Shown: positions 33,758-42,559, numbered from the stretch's first letter. The stretch is DNA of 64,000 nt from JANQFV01 sp964468185 (GCA_964468185.1 CAYXTR010000027.1:1-64000), one strand, 5' to 3'. The notes: generated by a model not told the origin, from the letters alone. Numbers and translations: made by a program.

Positions 33758-34960
33758 ATGCTCGAGCTGGCGGTAGCGAATTTGCTGCATCACAAGTTGC
33801 GATCGGTGTTGAGTGCGCTGGCGGTGGGCATAGGGATCATGTTGATGCTGGTGTCGAAGGGGTTGGCGAGTGGGTCGATCAACGAGGTGAATGAGCGGAT
33901 TCAGTCGGTGGATGCTGAGCTGATCATTTTGCCGTCGCAGGACAATATCATCTTCACAAATGGCGCGCCGTTTCGGGGGATACATGAGCGCTTCTTGCGG
34001 CGGCAGACGGATGAGGAGGGGCCGCTGGCGGATGTTGTGATCCCGGTGTTTTTCGGGCAGGTGAAGATGGGGGGGCAGCAGCAGCGGTTGTTTGGGGTGG
34101 ATCCGGGGCAGATGGCGCGGTTTCTGGGGCCGCGGCGGCTGGTGGCCGGGAAGTTGTTTGATACGGGGCGGGATTTTGCGCGGAGCGTTGCAGCGGGGGA
34201 AGCGCCTGATGCGAATCCGGCGGACCCGGTGTATCAGCGGTTTCTGGAGCGCGGGTTGGAGTTGGTGATTGATGAGCGGTTGCAGGGAGTGGGGGGGTAT
34301 GCGGTCGGGGATGAAGTGCGGATCATGGGGAAGGACTTCCGGATTGTGGGGGTGATTGAGGCGGGGGTGGCGGGGCGCGTGTTTGCGCCGCTACAGACGT
34401 TGCGGGAGATTGTGGTGGCGGGGGAGCAGAATGCGAGCATGTATTTTGTGAAGCTGCGTGATGGGGCGGACGCGACGGCCATTGCGGATCGGATGCAGGC
34501 AGCGCTGGGGCCGGATGCGCGGGTGGAGTTGAAGGCGGATTATGGCCGGTTGCTGCGGGACAGCTTTGCATCGGTCGATTTGTATATGACGGCGTCGAGT
34601 GGGGTGGCGCTCGCGGCGTGCTTTTTGTTCATCTTGCTGACGATGTACACGATGGTGATTGAGCGGACGCGGGAGATTGGGATTCTGAAGTCGCTGGGGG
34701 TGTCGCGCTATGGGCTGGTGCAGTTGGCGGTGGCGGAGGCGTTGTTGATTTCGCTGGGTGGAGTGGCGTTTGGGATTCTGCTGGCGTTCGGGATTCGCGG
34801 GTTGATCGGGGTGTGGGCGCCGCTGCTGACGGTGGAGTTGGCGCCAATGCGGCTATTGGCAGCGGTAGCGGTGGGGGTGGTCGGCGGTACGCTGAGTGCT
34901 TTGTATCCGGGCTATCGGGCGGCACGGCTGGACCCGGCACGGGCGTTGACGAATGAATGA
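33758..34960 (+). CDS. ABC transporter permease, FtsX/MacB-like
   Basis: A 400-residue MacB/FtsX-family permease: an N-terminal helix (LRSVLSALAVGIGIMLMLVS), a large extracytoplasmic domain (about residues 50-275), then three helices with the family motif IERTREIGILKSLG and the final VGGTLSALYPGYRAARLDPARAL. It works with the ATPase gene that overlaps its end, probably in lipoprotein release or a mechanotransmission/peptide export task. Confidence 0.92.
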   Translation: MLELAVANLLHHKLRSVLSALAVGIGIMLMLVSKGLASGSINEVNERIQSVDAELIILPSQDNIIFTNGAPFRGIHERFLRRQTDEEGPLADVVIPVFFGQVKMGGQQQRLFGVDPGQMARFLGPRRLVAGKLFDTGRDFARSVAAGEAPDANPADPVYQRFLERGLELVIDERLQGVGGYAVGDEVRIMGKDFRIVGVIEAGVAGRVFAPLQTLREIVVAGEQNASMYFVKLRDGADATAIADRMQAALGPDARVELKADYGRLLRDSFASVDLYMTASSGVALAACFLFILLTMYTMVIERTREIGILKSLGVSRYGLVQLAVAEALLISLGGVAFGILLAFGIRGLIGVWAPLLTVELAPMRLLAAVAVGVVGGTLSALYPGYRAARLDPARALTNE

Positions 34961-35627
34961 CGACTTGATGATTGAAGTTTGCGATCTGCACCATGCGTAC
35001 AGGCATGGTGGCGTGGTGGAGCCGGTGTTGCATGGGTTGGAGTTGGGGGTGCGGCGGGGTGAGTTTGTGGTGGTGATGGGGCCGTCGGGGTGTGGGAAGA
35101 CGACGCTGCTGAACATCATTGGGTTGATGATGTCGCCGACGCGGGCGGGGCTGCTGCATGTGGCGGGGCGCGATGTGCAGGTGCTGTCGGATGGCGGGCG
35201 TACGCGGCTGCGGCGGGAGGCGCTTGGGTTTGTGTTTCAGCGGTTCAATTTGTTGCCGACGGTGAGTGTGCGGCGGAATGTGGGGTTGCCATTGAAGCTG
35301 CGTGGGGTGGTGGTGGATGGGCAGGTTGATGCGCTGCTGGATCGGGTGGGGATACGGGCGTTGGGAGACAAGAAGCCGGGGCAGTTGTCGGTGGGGCAGC
35401 AGCAGCGGGTGGCGTTGGCGCGGGCGATGGTGGGGCGGCCGCGGTTGCTGTTGGCGGATGAGCCGACGGGGAATCTGGATTCGGCGAACGCGGAGGGCGT
35501 GTTGGCGCTGCTGCGTTCATTTCATCGGGAGCTGGGACAGACGATTGTGATGATCACGCATAATGAGCAGCTTGCGGTGGGGGCGGACCGTGTGTTGCGC
35601 ATGCAGGATGGGCAGTTCGTTGACTGA
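34953..35627 (+). CDS. ABC transporter ATP-binding protein, LolD/MacB-like
   Basis: A 224-residue ABC ATPase. Walker A is MGPSGCGKTT, signature LSVGQQQRVALARAM, Walker B LLLADEPTGNLD and H-loop MITHNEQ. The start ATG 34953 overlaps the permease stop by 8 bases, so synthesis is coupled. The short length and sequence place it in the o228/LolD group partnering FtsX-type permeases. Confidence 0.93.
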   Translation: MNDDLMIEVCDLHHAYRHGGVVEPVLHGLELGVRRGEFVVVMGPSGCGKTTLLNIIGLMMSPTRAGLLHVAGRDVQVLSDGGRTRLRREALGFVFQRFNLLPTVSVRRNVGLPLKLRGVVVDGQVDALLDRVGIRALGDKKPGQLSVGQQQRVALARAMVGRPRLLLADEPTGNLDSANAEGVLALLRSFHRELGQTIVMITHNEQLAVGADRVLRMQDGQFVD

Positions 35628-36357
35628 AGTGGGTGCCACGAGGGTTGGGTACGCGGCGAGTGAAACGCCGGAGGCAGTGGCGTTGCCGACGGGGACGCGG
35701 TGGTGGTTCGCGGGGTTTGTGGCGTGGATGGGGGTGTTGGCGTTGGCGGCGGTTGTATTGCTGGAGGCGTTTGATCAGGGGAGTGGGCTGGCGCTGCGGG
35801 CGTGGATTGTCGTATTGATGTGCTTTTATCTGTCGTTATGTAACGCGTTTGTGCCGTTGCCGACGGCGTGGATTGTGCTGCTGGCGGCGTCGCCGAAGTA
35901 CGCGTTGTTGCCGGATCCGGTGTTGAGTATTGTGCTGGTGGCGATCTTGGCGACGGTCAGCACGGTGATGGCGAATCTGAATGAGTATCACTTGCTGGCG
36001 TACTTGCTGCACTTCGGGTTGGGGGAGCGCGTGCGGCGGTCGCGGGTGTATGGCTGGGCGATTCGGTGGTTCAATCGGGCGCCGTTTCAGATGTTGGCGC
36101 TGATTGCGTTTGTGCCGATTCCGGTGGATGCGGTGCGTTGGCTGGCGGTGTTGCGCGGGTATTCGCGGAAGCGATTTGCGCTGGCGTATCTTGTCGGCCG
36201 TGGGCCGCGTTATGTGCTGTTCGCGGGATGTTCAGTGCTGTTATCGTTGACGGCGGTTGAGATCCTGTTGATTCAGGGCGGGCTGATTGGCGCGGCGTTG
36301 TTTGGTCGATTCGTGGTGTACCTGGTGCGCCGCAGGAGCGTGGGGGTTGGCGTGTGA
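35608..36357 (+). CDS. VTT/DedA-like membrane protein
   Basis: A 249-residue polytopic membrane protein. The segment FNRAPFQMLALIAFVPIPVD followed by VGRGPRYVLFAGCSVLL resembles the VTT (DedA/SNARE-associated) core with its re-entrant loop. Members act in lipid scrambling or transport. ATG 35608 (MGSSLTEVG) overlaps the ABC ATPase end and is chosen over an earlier GTG/ATG in frame that runs inside that gene. Confidence 0.7.
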   Translation: MGSSLTEVGATRVGYAASETPEAVALPTGTRWWFAGFVAWMGVLALAAVVLLEAFDQGSGLALRAWIVVLMCFYLSLCNAFVPLPTAWIVLLAASPKYALLPDPVLSIVLVAILATVSTVMANLNEYHLLAYLLHFGLGERVRRSRVYGWAIRWFNRAPFQMLALIAFVPIPVDAVRWLAVLRGYSRKRFALAYLVGRGPRYVLFAGCSVLLSLTAVEILLIQGGLIGAALFGRFVVYLVRRRSVGVGV

Positions 36358-36457
36358 ACAGAGATCGAGAGAGCGAGGGAGCGAGAGATCAAGACGCGCT
36401 CGGTCGCGGCGTTGGTATCGAGGGGATGCCAATCGAAGCTGGGTCGGGGGGGGCGGC

Positions 36458-37777
36458 ATGACGGGGTGGCTTGTCATGCTGGCGGCGGCGCCCTTGAGTG
36501 GCGTTGAGATGACGCTGTATGTCGTGTTGCTGCTGGTCCTGGTGGCGTTGTCGGGCACGTTTTCGGGTAGTGAGACGGTGTTGTTCTCCTTGACGCCGGT
36601 GCAGCTCGAACGGGCGGTAGGGAGTCCGTATTGGTATCGTCGGCTGGCGGCCCAGCTCATGCGGCGGCCGAAGCAGACATTGATGGACGTGCTGTTGGCG
36701 AACACGGCGGTCAACGTGCTGTTGTTTGCGGTGTCGTATGTGTTTTTTTATCGGTTGGCGGCGCAGAGCGAGGCGGCGTGGCTGACGCCGGTATCGGCGA
36801 TCGCGAGCATTTTACTGGTGGTCGTGTTTGGGGAGGTGGTGCCGAAGGTTTTGGGGGTGAGTCTGGCGGAGACACTGGCACCTTTTTCGGCGGTCGTTGT
36901 GCGGACCGTGGGCGCGGTGGCGCAGCCGGTGGGACGAGTGATTGATGTTGGGTTGGCCGAGCCGGTGTCGCGGCTGTTGTTGGGACAATCGGCCAAGGCG
37001 GAACTTGAAGAGCTGTCGACGGTCGAGCTCAAGACGCTGCTCGAGATGAGTCGGCGGCGGGGGACGATCAACTCGCTCGAGGACACGTTTCTGCGGTCGG
37101 TGATCGATTTGGGGCACATGCGGGTGCGTGATGTGATGGTGCCGCGGGTGGAACTGACGGCGTATGACGTCGATGCGTCGGCGGCGGGATTGCGGGATTT
37201 GATGCGTGGTACGCGGCATAAGAAGGTGCCGGTATACGAGAGGTCGAAGGACAACATCATCGGGATGGTGTATGCGAAGGTGTTGTTCTTCAATCCTGAC
37301 AGGCCGCTGCGGGAGTTGGTGTCGCCGGTGCGGTTTGTGCCGGAGGTGGCGACGTGTGAGCAGCTTCTGCGGCATTTTCGCAGCACAAAGTCGCAGATTG
37401 CGATTGTGGTGGATGAGTATGGCGGTGTCGCGGGGTTGGTAACGCTGCATGACGTGCTGGAGGAGATCGTAGGGGAGTTGCATGACCCGGAGGATGTCGT
37501 CGAGGAGCCGGAGATTCGGGCGATGGCGGACGGGGAGTATGACATCAGCGGGAGTTTGAGTCTGCATTATTGGGTGGAGACATTTCAGTTGCCACCGCGG
37601 GTGGAGCGGGTTGCGACGGTGGGGGGATTGGTGATGGCGCAATTGGGGCGGCCGGCGCGCGTTGGCGATCGCGTGCGGTTGGGGAATGTGGAGTTGGAGG
37701 TGATGAAGACGAAGCGACGGCGGATTGATCGGTTGCGGCTGCGGTTGTTGGAGAAGCGGCGGAAGAAGAAGAAGTGA
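36458..37777 (+). CDS. CNNM/CorC-like CBS-domain membrane protein
   Basis: A 439-residue protein of the hemolysin/CNNM family. Four hydrophobic segments form the DUF21/CNNM domain (about residues 18-190, with FSGSETVLFSL), then paired CBS domains (VRDVMVPRVELTAYD, QIAIVVDEYGGVAGLVTLHD), and a C-terminal CorC/HlyC transporter-associated domain. Members are linked to Mg(II)/Co(II) efflux. Only 1 base separates it from a second paralogue. Confidence 0.92.
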   Translation: MTGWLVMLAAAPLSGVEMTLYVVLLLVLVALSGTFSGSETVLFSLTPVQLERAVGSPYWYRRLAAQLMRRPKQTLMDVLLANTAVNVLLFAVSYVFFYRLAAQSEAAWLTPVSAIASILLVVVFGEVVPKVLGVSLAETLAPFSAVVVRTVGAVAQPVGRVIDVGLAEPVSRLLLGQSAKAELEELSTVELKTLLEMSRRRGTINSLEDTFLRSVIDLGHMRVRDVMVPRVELTAYDVDASAAGLRDLMRGTRHKKVPVYERSKDNIIGMVYAKVLFFNPDRPLRELVSPVRFVPEVATCEQLLRHFRSTKSQIAIVVDEYGGVAGLVTLHDVLEEIVGELHDPEDVVEEPEIRAMADGEYDISGSLSLHYWVETFQLPPRVERVATVGGLVMAQLGRPARVGDRVRLGNVELEVMKTKRRRIDRLRLRLLEKRRKKKK

Positions 37778-37778
37778 G

Positions 37779-38771
37779 ATGGTGACGACGCTGTTGTTGT
37801 TGGCGGGGGTGATTGGGGCGCTGGTGCTGAGCGCGTTTTCTTCGGGCTCGGAGACGGGTGTGTATTGTCTCGATCGCGTGCGGCTGCGGGTGGCGAGTGA
37901 GCGGAAGGATGCGGCGGCGATGCGGCTGGAGCGGATCATGCGCCGGCCGGAAGACCTGGTGATCACGACGCTGCTGGGCACGAATGTGGCGGACTATCTG
38001 GCGACGGCGTGTGTGACGGCGCTGCTGCTGCATGCGGCGGTGACCGGCGGGTTGGCGGAGGTGTATGCGACGGCGATTGTGACGCCGCTGATTCTGGTGT
38101 TTGGCGGGATCGTGCCGAAGGACTGGTATCGGCGGGAGAGTAATCGGCTGATGATGCGGCTGAGCTGGCCGCTGACGGTGTTGTTTCAGTTGGCGCGGGC
38201 GACGGGGCTGGTATGGGCGCTGCGGGGACTTACGCACAACTTGATTCGGTGGATTGATCCGTCGCGTGGTGAATTGGAGCGTGATGTACTGCCGCGGGCG
38301 CGGACGGTGCGGCTGCTGCGTGAAGGTGCGGCGCGGGGTGGGCTGACAAATTTGCAGCGGGATGTGATTGAGCGGGTGTTGAAGTTATCGGGTGTACGAG
38401 CGTGCGATGTGATGGTGCCACGGGGGCGATCGGCGTCGGTGCCGACGACGATTTCGCGGGAGGAGTTTCTGCGGATCGCGAAGATGGCTCATTTTTCGCG
38501 GTTGCCGGTGTATGAAGGGGATCCGCGGCAGGTGGTGGGGATTGTGAATGTGTATGACGTGATTACGGATGCGGAGGAGCGACCGGTAACGGCGCACATG
38601 CGGGATGCGCTGAAGGTGCGGGAGGATGTTTCGGTGGCGGCGATCCTGTTTCGGTTGCAGCGGGCGCGCGAGACGATGGCGATTGTGGAGGATCCGGTGG
38701 GGCACTGTGTGGGGCTTTTGACGCAGAAGGATCTGGTGGAGGAGATCGTGGGGGATCTGGAAGCGTGGTAG
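37779..38771 (+). CDS. CNNM-type CBS-domain membrane protein lacking the CorC tail
   Basis: A 330-residue paralogue of the preceding gene. The membrane domain (FSSGSETGVYCLDRVRL) and two CBS segments (VRACDVMVPRGRSASVP, GLLTQKDLVEEIVGDLEAW) are present, but it ends there without the C-terminal CorC/HlyC domain of its neighbour. The tandem pair probably forms a heteromeric or regulatory pair (inference). Confidence 0.88.
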   Translation: MVTTLLLLAGVIGALVLSAFSSGSETGVYCLDRVRLRVASERKDAAAMRLERIMRRPEDLVITTLLGTNVADYLATACVTALLLHAAVTGGLAEVYATAIVTPLILVFGGIVPKDWYRRESNRLMMRLSWPLTVLFQLARATGLVWALRGLTHNLIRWIDPSRGELERDVLPRARTVRLLREGAARGGLTNLQRDVIERVLKLSGVRACDVMVPRGRSASVPTTISREEFLRIAKMAHFSRLPVYEGDPRQVVGIVNVYDVITDAEERPVTAHMRDALKVREDVSVAAILFRLQRARETMAIVEDPVGHCVGLLTQKDLVEEIVGDLEAW

Positions 38772-39329
38772 GCCGTGTGGCGGGGGACACTTGGGAAAAC
38801 GTAGGATGTTGTCCGACTGCGTCGCGGTAGCGCTACCGCGGGCAGGCTTGGCCGGGTATGGCTACCCGGTCGCCGTGGCGGCTTGCAGGCGGGTCGTTGC
38901 GGAGCGTTCCTGGGCCGGCGTCCGTGTTTGGGCGTTGGGCTGAGTCGAGAGACCGGGATGGGCTGCTATGGCAGGTTTCGCGCGGTCTAACCGGAGCGTG
39001 ATGGGACCGGATTCACTTCGCAGCCAGCATCCGAGATGACAAGTTGAGTTGTTCTTAGACGGCAGTGCTGCGGCGTGCGGTGCGCCCATTGGGAGCCAGG
39101 GTGCACGCACGCGGCACGCTGTCGGCCGGATGTGTTGCGCTGGCGCTGGGTACGGGGTTGGGCCAGCGCGGCGGATGAGATGGTGACGTGCCGGCGAACT
39201 CGTGTGCTGGTGGCGTGGGCACGTCCGGTGTCGGGATGGCCGCTCCCGCAGGAAGAAGCGCGGGGTGGGAAGCGCTCCGGAGGAGGGAGCAGTGGCGGAC
39301 CCGGCCGGGCGTGCCCGACGCTGATTGGG

Positions 39330-39372
39330 GAAGAGATCGAGAGAGCGAGAGATCAAGAGATCGAGAAGGAGG
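39330..39372. repeat. Purine-rich intergenic repeat, second full copy
   Basis: GAAGAGATCGAGAGAGCGAG then AGATCAAGAGATCGAG, differing by about three bases from the copy at 4333-4376. It lies in backbone DNA to the left of the tRNA. Confidence 0.55.
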
Positions 39373-41536
39373 GTAGCAGGGGGCGGGATATCATCCGGTG
39401 GATTGTGCGGCTGTGCCTGATGTGGTGATCCGCCGCGGTGGGGGGCTTCCGGGAGTTCGCGGAGGGTTTTGTTTTTGGGGCGGGGGGGTATGATGACTGA
39501 GACATGGCTGTTGCGGGGCGTAGCTCAGCCTGGCTAGAGCGCTGGCTTTGGGTGCCAGAGGTCGCAAGTTCAAATCTTGTCGCCCCGATACGGTTTGCCC
39601 GCGACCGCCTGCTTGGGCGGTCGTTTGGTTTCCAGAGCGGGCCGGCGGCGGGGTTCAGGCGCATTTCTCCACGCTTGTCGGACGGCCAGATGGTGATGCG
39701 CTCGACGTACGTCGCGATGACGTCGCGCGTGCGGTCGTTGCGGGCGCCGGCCATCGCCTGCTGTAGCCCGGCCAACCGGTCCCGAGCCCAATTCTTCAGG
39801 CCGGCGACGTCGAAAGTCGCGGCGGGCCGCTCGGCGCTGCGGAGCTCGGCTTCGAGGGCTTCCTTCCGCTTGCGGAGTTGCGTCAGGCGGTCGTTGAGCA
39901 TTGCCAGATTGGCGGGGTCGATGCTCGCAGTGATCGCCGTCACCGTCTCGTTGATCTGCTCCAGCTCGCGCGCGAGGTGCTCGGTGTCGACGGCGCCAAC
40001 GGCGTCTTGCGTGGCAAGCGCGACGAAGCGCTCGATCGCAGCGTCGACGGCTTCCTCGTCGGCCAGCACCACCCGCTGGAGCTTGTCGAGCACCCAGGCC
40101 TCCAGGTGCTCGGCCCGCAGCGTGGAGGGCGTCGGGCAGATCGTCTTGCCCCGCCCACGACGCCCGGCGCAGGCGTAGTAGCTCGTGATCACCGGCGTCC
40201 GGTCCTGGCGGCGGCCCTTGTGACGTGGATCGCCCCAGAAGCGGTGCCCGCATTCGCCGCAGTACAGCACGCCGGTCAGGAGCCAGCGACGATTGCGATG
40301 GCCGGCGCCGCCGCGCTTGCTGGCGCGCTCCTTCGCCATCACCTGCGCTTTCTCCCAGTCCTCAGCGCTGACGATCGCGGGCACGGCGTTCGGAACGACG
40401 ACCCAATCTTCGTTGTCGGTCTTGATGACCTTCGCCTCGCCGAGCCGTCGCTTGCGCTGCTGTGTCCGCCCCTTCCGCACGCGGTAGAACTTCGCCTCGG
40501 TGCGGCGGTTCCAAACGAGATCGCCGCGGTAGGTGGGGTTCTCCAGGATCGCCTTGACCGTCGTGAAGCCCCAGGTCTCGCGGCACGGTCCGGGGATGCC
40601 CTTCGCGTTCAGCTCTGCTGCGATCGACGCGAAGCCGACGCCCTCGATGCACATGCGGAACATTGTCTTGACGACCTCGACGCGCTGCGGATCGGAGAGC
40701 ACGAGCCGCGCGCGGCAGTCACGGCCGGGTTTTGACAGCGCCTGCCCCTTCGTGTACCGGGCCTGGAGCTTGCCGTCCTTGTCGTACACCTCGCGCACTC
40801 GCCCGGGATTGAAGCGGATGCGGAACATCAGCGCGCCGTCGGGTGCGAGGATCTCGCGATCGTAGCCATAGGGCGCAGCGCGCCCCGGGTCGGATTCCCC
40901 CAGCACGGCGCTGATCTGGCCCCGCAGCGTGTTTTGCGACAGGCTGATCGAGTACTGGCGGTTCTGGAATTGCTTGACGGTCCGCAGCACGTCGCCGTCG
41001 ATGCCGTCGCGGTGCAGGTAGTCCTCGGTGACCGACAGCAGCGTCACGCCGGCGCGGCGGAGCAGATAGCGGTAGTGCTCGGTCTCGGTGACGTCGCCGC
41101 GGCTGAACCGATCGCTGTTCCAGACGATCACGGCCTGGAAGTCGCCCCGCTCGGCGTCGGCGATCATCTGCTGGAATCCTCGCCGCTTGTCGGCCGACGT
41201 GCCGCTGATGGCGTCGTCGACGTACTCGCGGACGATGTCGTAGCCGTGCTCGTCAGCGAAGCGCCGAATCTCGGTGCGCTGGTCGCCGATGCTCTGCTCC
41301 TGGCGATCGGTCGAGCGCCGCAGGTAGCCGACGGCGGGGATGGTGGCGGTTGCGAGTGGCGCTGCAACTGCGCTGGCTGTGGAGATCACGATCATCACTC
41401 CTCGTTGGCGTCGGATCCACCGACGCGCTGCTGTGAGGTTTCCAAATCGGCGTTGCTCGCCGTCGTACGTTGCGTCGTAGGCGGCCTGCAGCTTGCCGCG
41501 GTCGTTCGGGACCAGGGTGTGGCGAATGCCGTTCAT
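39353..41536 (-). CDS. Large serine recombinase (site-specific integrase)
   Basis: A 727-residue recombinase. The catalytic serine is in GYLRRSTDRQ (residue 75), with DRFSRG further on; the recombinase domain contains TVKAILENPTYRGDLVWNRR, and a zinc ribbon YCGECGHRF is followed by a coiled coil (LTQLRKRKEALEAELRS). The N-terminal 65 residues before the catalytic domain are an extension. The C-terminal part from about residue 645 is read antisense through the tRNA-Pro and 160 bases of host DNA, so the native end is probably near the tRNA. It is downstream of three small genes in an operon. Confidence 0.9.
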   Translation of the reverse strand: MNGIRHTLVPNDRGKLQAAYDATYDGEQRRFGNLTAARRWIRRQRGVMIVISTASAVAAPLATATIPAVGYLRRSTDRQEQSIGDQRTEIRRFADEHGYDIVREYVDDAISGTSADKRRGFQQMIADAERGDFQAVIVWNSDRFSRGDVTETEHYRYLLRRAGVTLLSVTEDYLHRDGIDGDVLRTVKQFQNRQYSISLSQNTLRGQISAVLGESDPGRAAPYGYDREILAPDGALMFRIRFNPGRVREVYDKDGKLQARYTKGQALSKPGRDCRARLVLSDPQRVEVVKTMFRMCIEGVGFASIAAELNAKGIPGPCRETWGFTTVKAILENPTYRGDLVWNRRTEAKFYRVRKGRTQQRKRRLGEAKVIKTDNEDWVVVPNAVPAIVSAEDWEKAQVMAKERASKRGGAGHRNRRWLLTGVLYCGECGHRFWGDPRHKGRRQDRTPVITSYYACAGRRGRGKTICPTPSTLRAEHLEAWVLDKLQRVVLADEEAVDAAIERFVALATQDAVGAVDTEHLARELEQINETVTAITASIDPANLAMLNDRLTQLRKRKEALEAELRSAERPAATFDVAGLKNWARDRLAGLQQAMAGARNDRTRDVIATYVERITIWPSDKRGEMRLNPAAGPLWKPNDRPSRRSRANRIGATRFELATSGTQSQRSSQAELRPATAMSQSSYPPAPKTKPSANSRKPPTAADHHIRHSRTIHRMISRPLLPSFSIS
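39489..39494 (+). promoter_or_regulatory. Possible -10 box for tRNA-Pro
   Basis: TATGAT lies about 20 bases before the 5' end of the tRNA. A TTTTGT-like -35 sits about 16 bases upstream; it is a weak match. Confidence 0.35.
39514..39588 (+). tRNA. tRNA-Pro (anticodon UGG)
   Basis: A complete cloverleaf: acceptor CGGGGCG pairs with CGCCCCG, D-arm GCTC/GAGC, anticodon stem CTGGC/GCCAG enclosing TTTGGGT (anticodon TGG), variable AGGTC, and T-arm GCAAG-TTCAAAT-CTTGT with one G-U pair. No CCA is encoded. The serine recombinase abuts it on the other strand, and composition changes right at its 3' end, which suggests the 3' part served as an integration target. Confidence 0.95.
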
Positions 41537-41617
41537 CGGGATGGCTCCGTTTCGGGTGCCTCGTCAGGCCCGGGTCTCACGCGCCCGGGCGACCCGCCGC
41601 GGCGGGTTTCGGCGGCG

Positions 41618-41974
41618 CTAGCGGTAGTGCGGCGTGTAGACCCGGCCGCAGTTCTCGCAACGCAGGGCCGAGCTCTGGTTGGTCCAGACGAGTTTGTCCT
41701 GCCGCTGCTCCCCGCAATCCGGGCAGGCGTCTTCGGGGTCGACCAGCTCGTCCCGCGCGTGCTGCCGCAGGGCGACATCGAGCTCGTTGAGCAGCGCGTC
41801 CGCGGCTTCCGGCGTGAGGATCAGCGTCGTCGTCATCGCGTACGCGCCAGTTGTCGCGGCTGCGATGCGGATGACGTTCTGGCCGTCGCGGTTGGCGCCG
41901 GTACTGGCGTTCGCGCGCTCGTAGACCAGGCCTTCAAATTCGCGGGCGTCGGTGCTCGTCGTGTTGGTCGTCAT
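41618..41974 (-). CDS. Small zinc-ribbon protein, unknown
   Basis: A 118-residue protein. C-terminal cysteines CPDCGEQ and RCENCGR form a plausible four-cysteine zinc ribbon, as in many DNA-associated phage and island proteins. No family is recognised. It lies 81 bases before the recombinase and 12 bases after the next gene on the same strand. Confidence 0.65.
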   Translation of the reverse strand: MTTNTTSTDAREFEGLVYERANASTGANRDGQNVIRIAAATTGAYAMTTTLILTPEAADALLNELDVALRQHARDELVDPEDACPDCGEQRQDKLVWTNQSSALRCENCGRVYTPHYR

Positions 41975-41986
41975 GGTTGGTCCGGG

Positions 41987-42328
41987 TTAGTGGCCGAAGA
42001 CGGTCTCGGCGAGGCCTGCGGCGAGCAGGTCGACGATCGTCTTGGCGCGGGGCGTGGCGGGCAGGATGTCCCAGCCGCGGTCGAAGTTGACCACGGTCAC
42101 GTTGTCGGCGTTGCGGCGGATCCAGAGCTTCGAGACGCGGCTTTCGCCGAGCTCGAACACTTCGCTCTCAGCGTGCTCCGGGAAGACCAGCGCTTCGAAG
42201 CGGTGGCCGGTGATCGTGCCGATGACCCAGGAGCCGCCGCAGCTCTGGCGGGGCTTGATCTTCGTGATCTGCAGCGTGTTGAGCAGCTCGCTGGCGTTGC
42301 GTTTCGGGGTGGTGCGTTTCTTCGTCAT
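41987..42328 (-). CDS. Hypothetical island protein
   Basis: A 113-residue basic-start protein (MTKKRTTPKRNASELLNTLQ) with an alpha/beta look (SCGGSWVIGTITGHRFEALV, VTVVNFDRGWDILPAT). I recognise no family. It is the second gene of the four-gene minus-strand operon ending in the recombinase, with 12-base gaps on both sides, so it may be a recombination accessory (inference). Confidence 0.6.
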   Translation of the reverse strand: MTKKRTTPKRNASELLNTLQITKIKPRQSCGGSWVIGTITGHRFEALVFPEHAESEVFELGESRVSKLWIRRNADNVTVVNFDRGWDILPATPRAKTIVDLLAAGLAETVFGH

Positions 42329-42340
42329 GGGTGGGTCTCC

Positions 42341-42559
42341 TTAGCGGTGGGCCAAGCCGGCCTCGTACGCCTTGAGCAGGGCCTTCTTGATCTGCCAGAC
42401 CGCCAGGTCGTGGAAGTCAAGGTCGTCATGGCCGCGGGCGTTGAGCGTCTCGAGGCCGAGTTCGTCGCGGGCGATCTGCTTGATCGCCGCGAGGCGGACC
42501 GTCGTCTCGAGCGCGGCCTCCTGGGTCAGGCTGCTGGGCTTGCTCTTCTTCGTCGTCAT
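42341..42559 (-). CDS. Small hypothetical island protein
   Basis: A 72-residue, mostly helical protein (ALETTVRLAAIKQIARDELG, FHDLAVWQIKKALLKAYEAG). ATG 42559 is preceded by GGAG; the frame continues upstream, but only through low-complexity Arg-rich shadow sequence. It heads the operon that ends in the recombinase. Confidence 0.6.
   Translation of the reverse strand: MTTKKSKPSSLTQEAALETTVRLAAIKQIARDELGLETLNARGHDDLDFHDLAVWQIKKALLKAYEAGLAHR

Larger units (their letters stand above)
38772..39513. other. Intergenic stretch before tRNA-Pro
   Basis: About 740 bases with no supportable gene. It contains a perfect 16-base palindrome (GCGGTAGCGCTACCGC, 38825-38840) and the hairpin CCGGGTA-TGGC-TACCCGG about 15 bases later, and a purine-rich repeat at 39330-39372. 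The open minus-strand frame that crosses its last 160 bases is the read-through tail of the recombinase. Confidence 0.5.
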
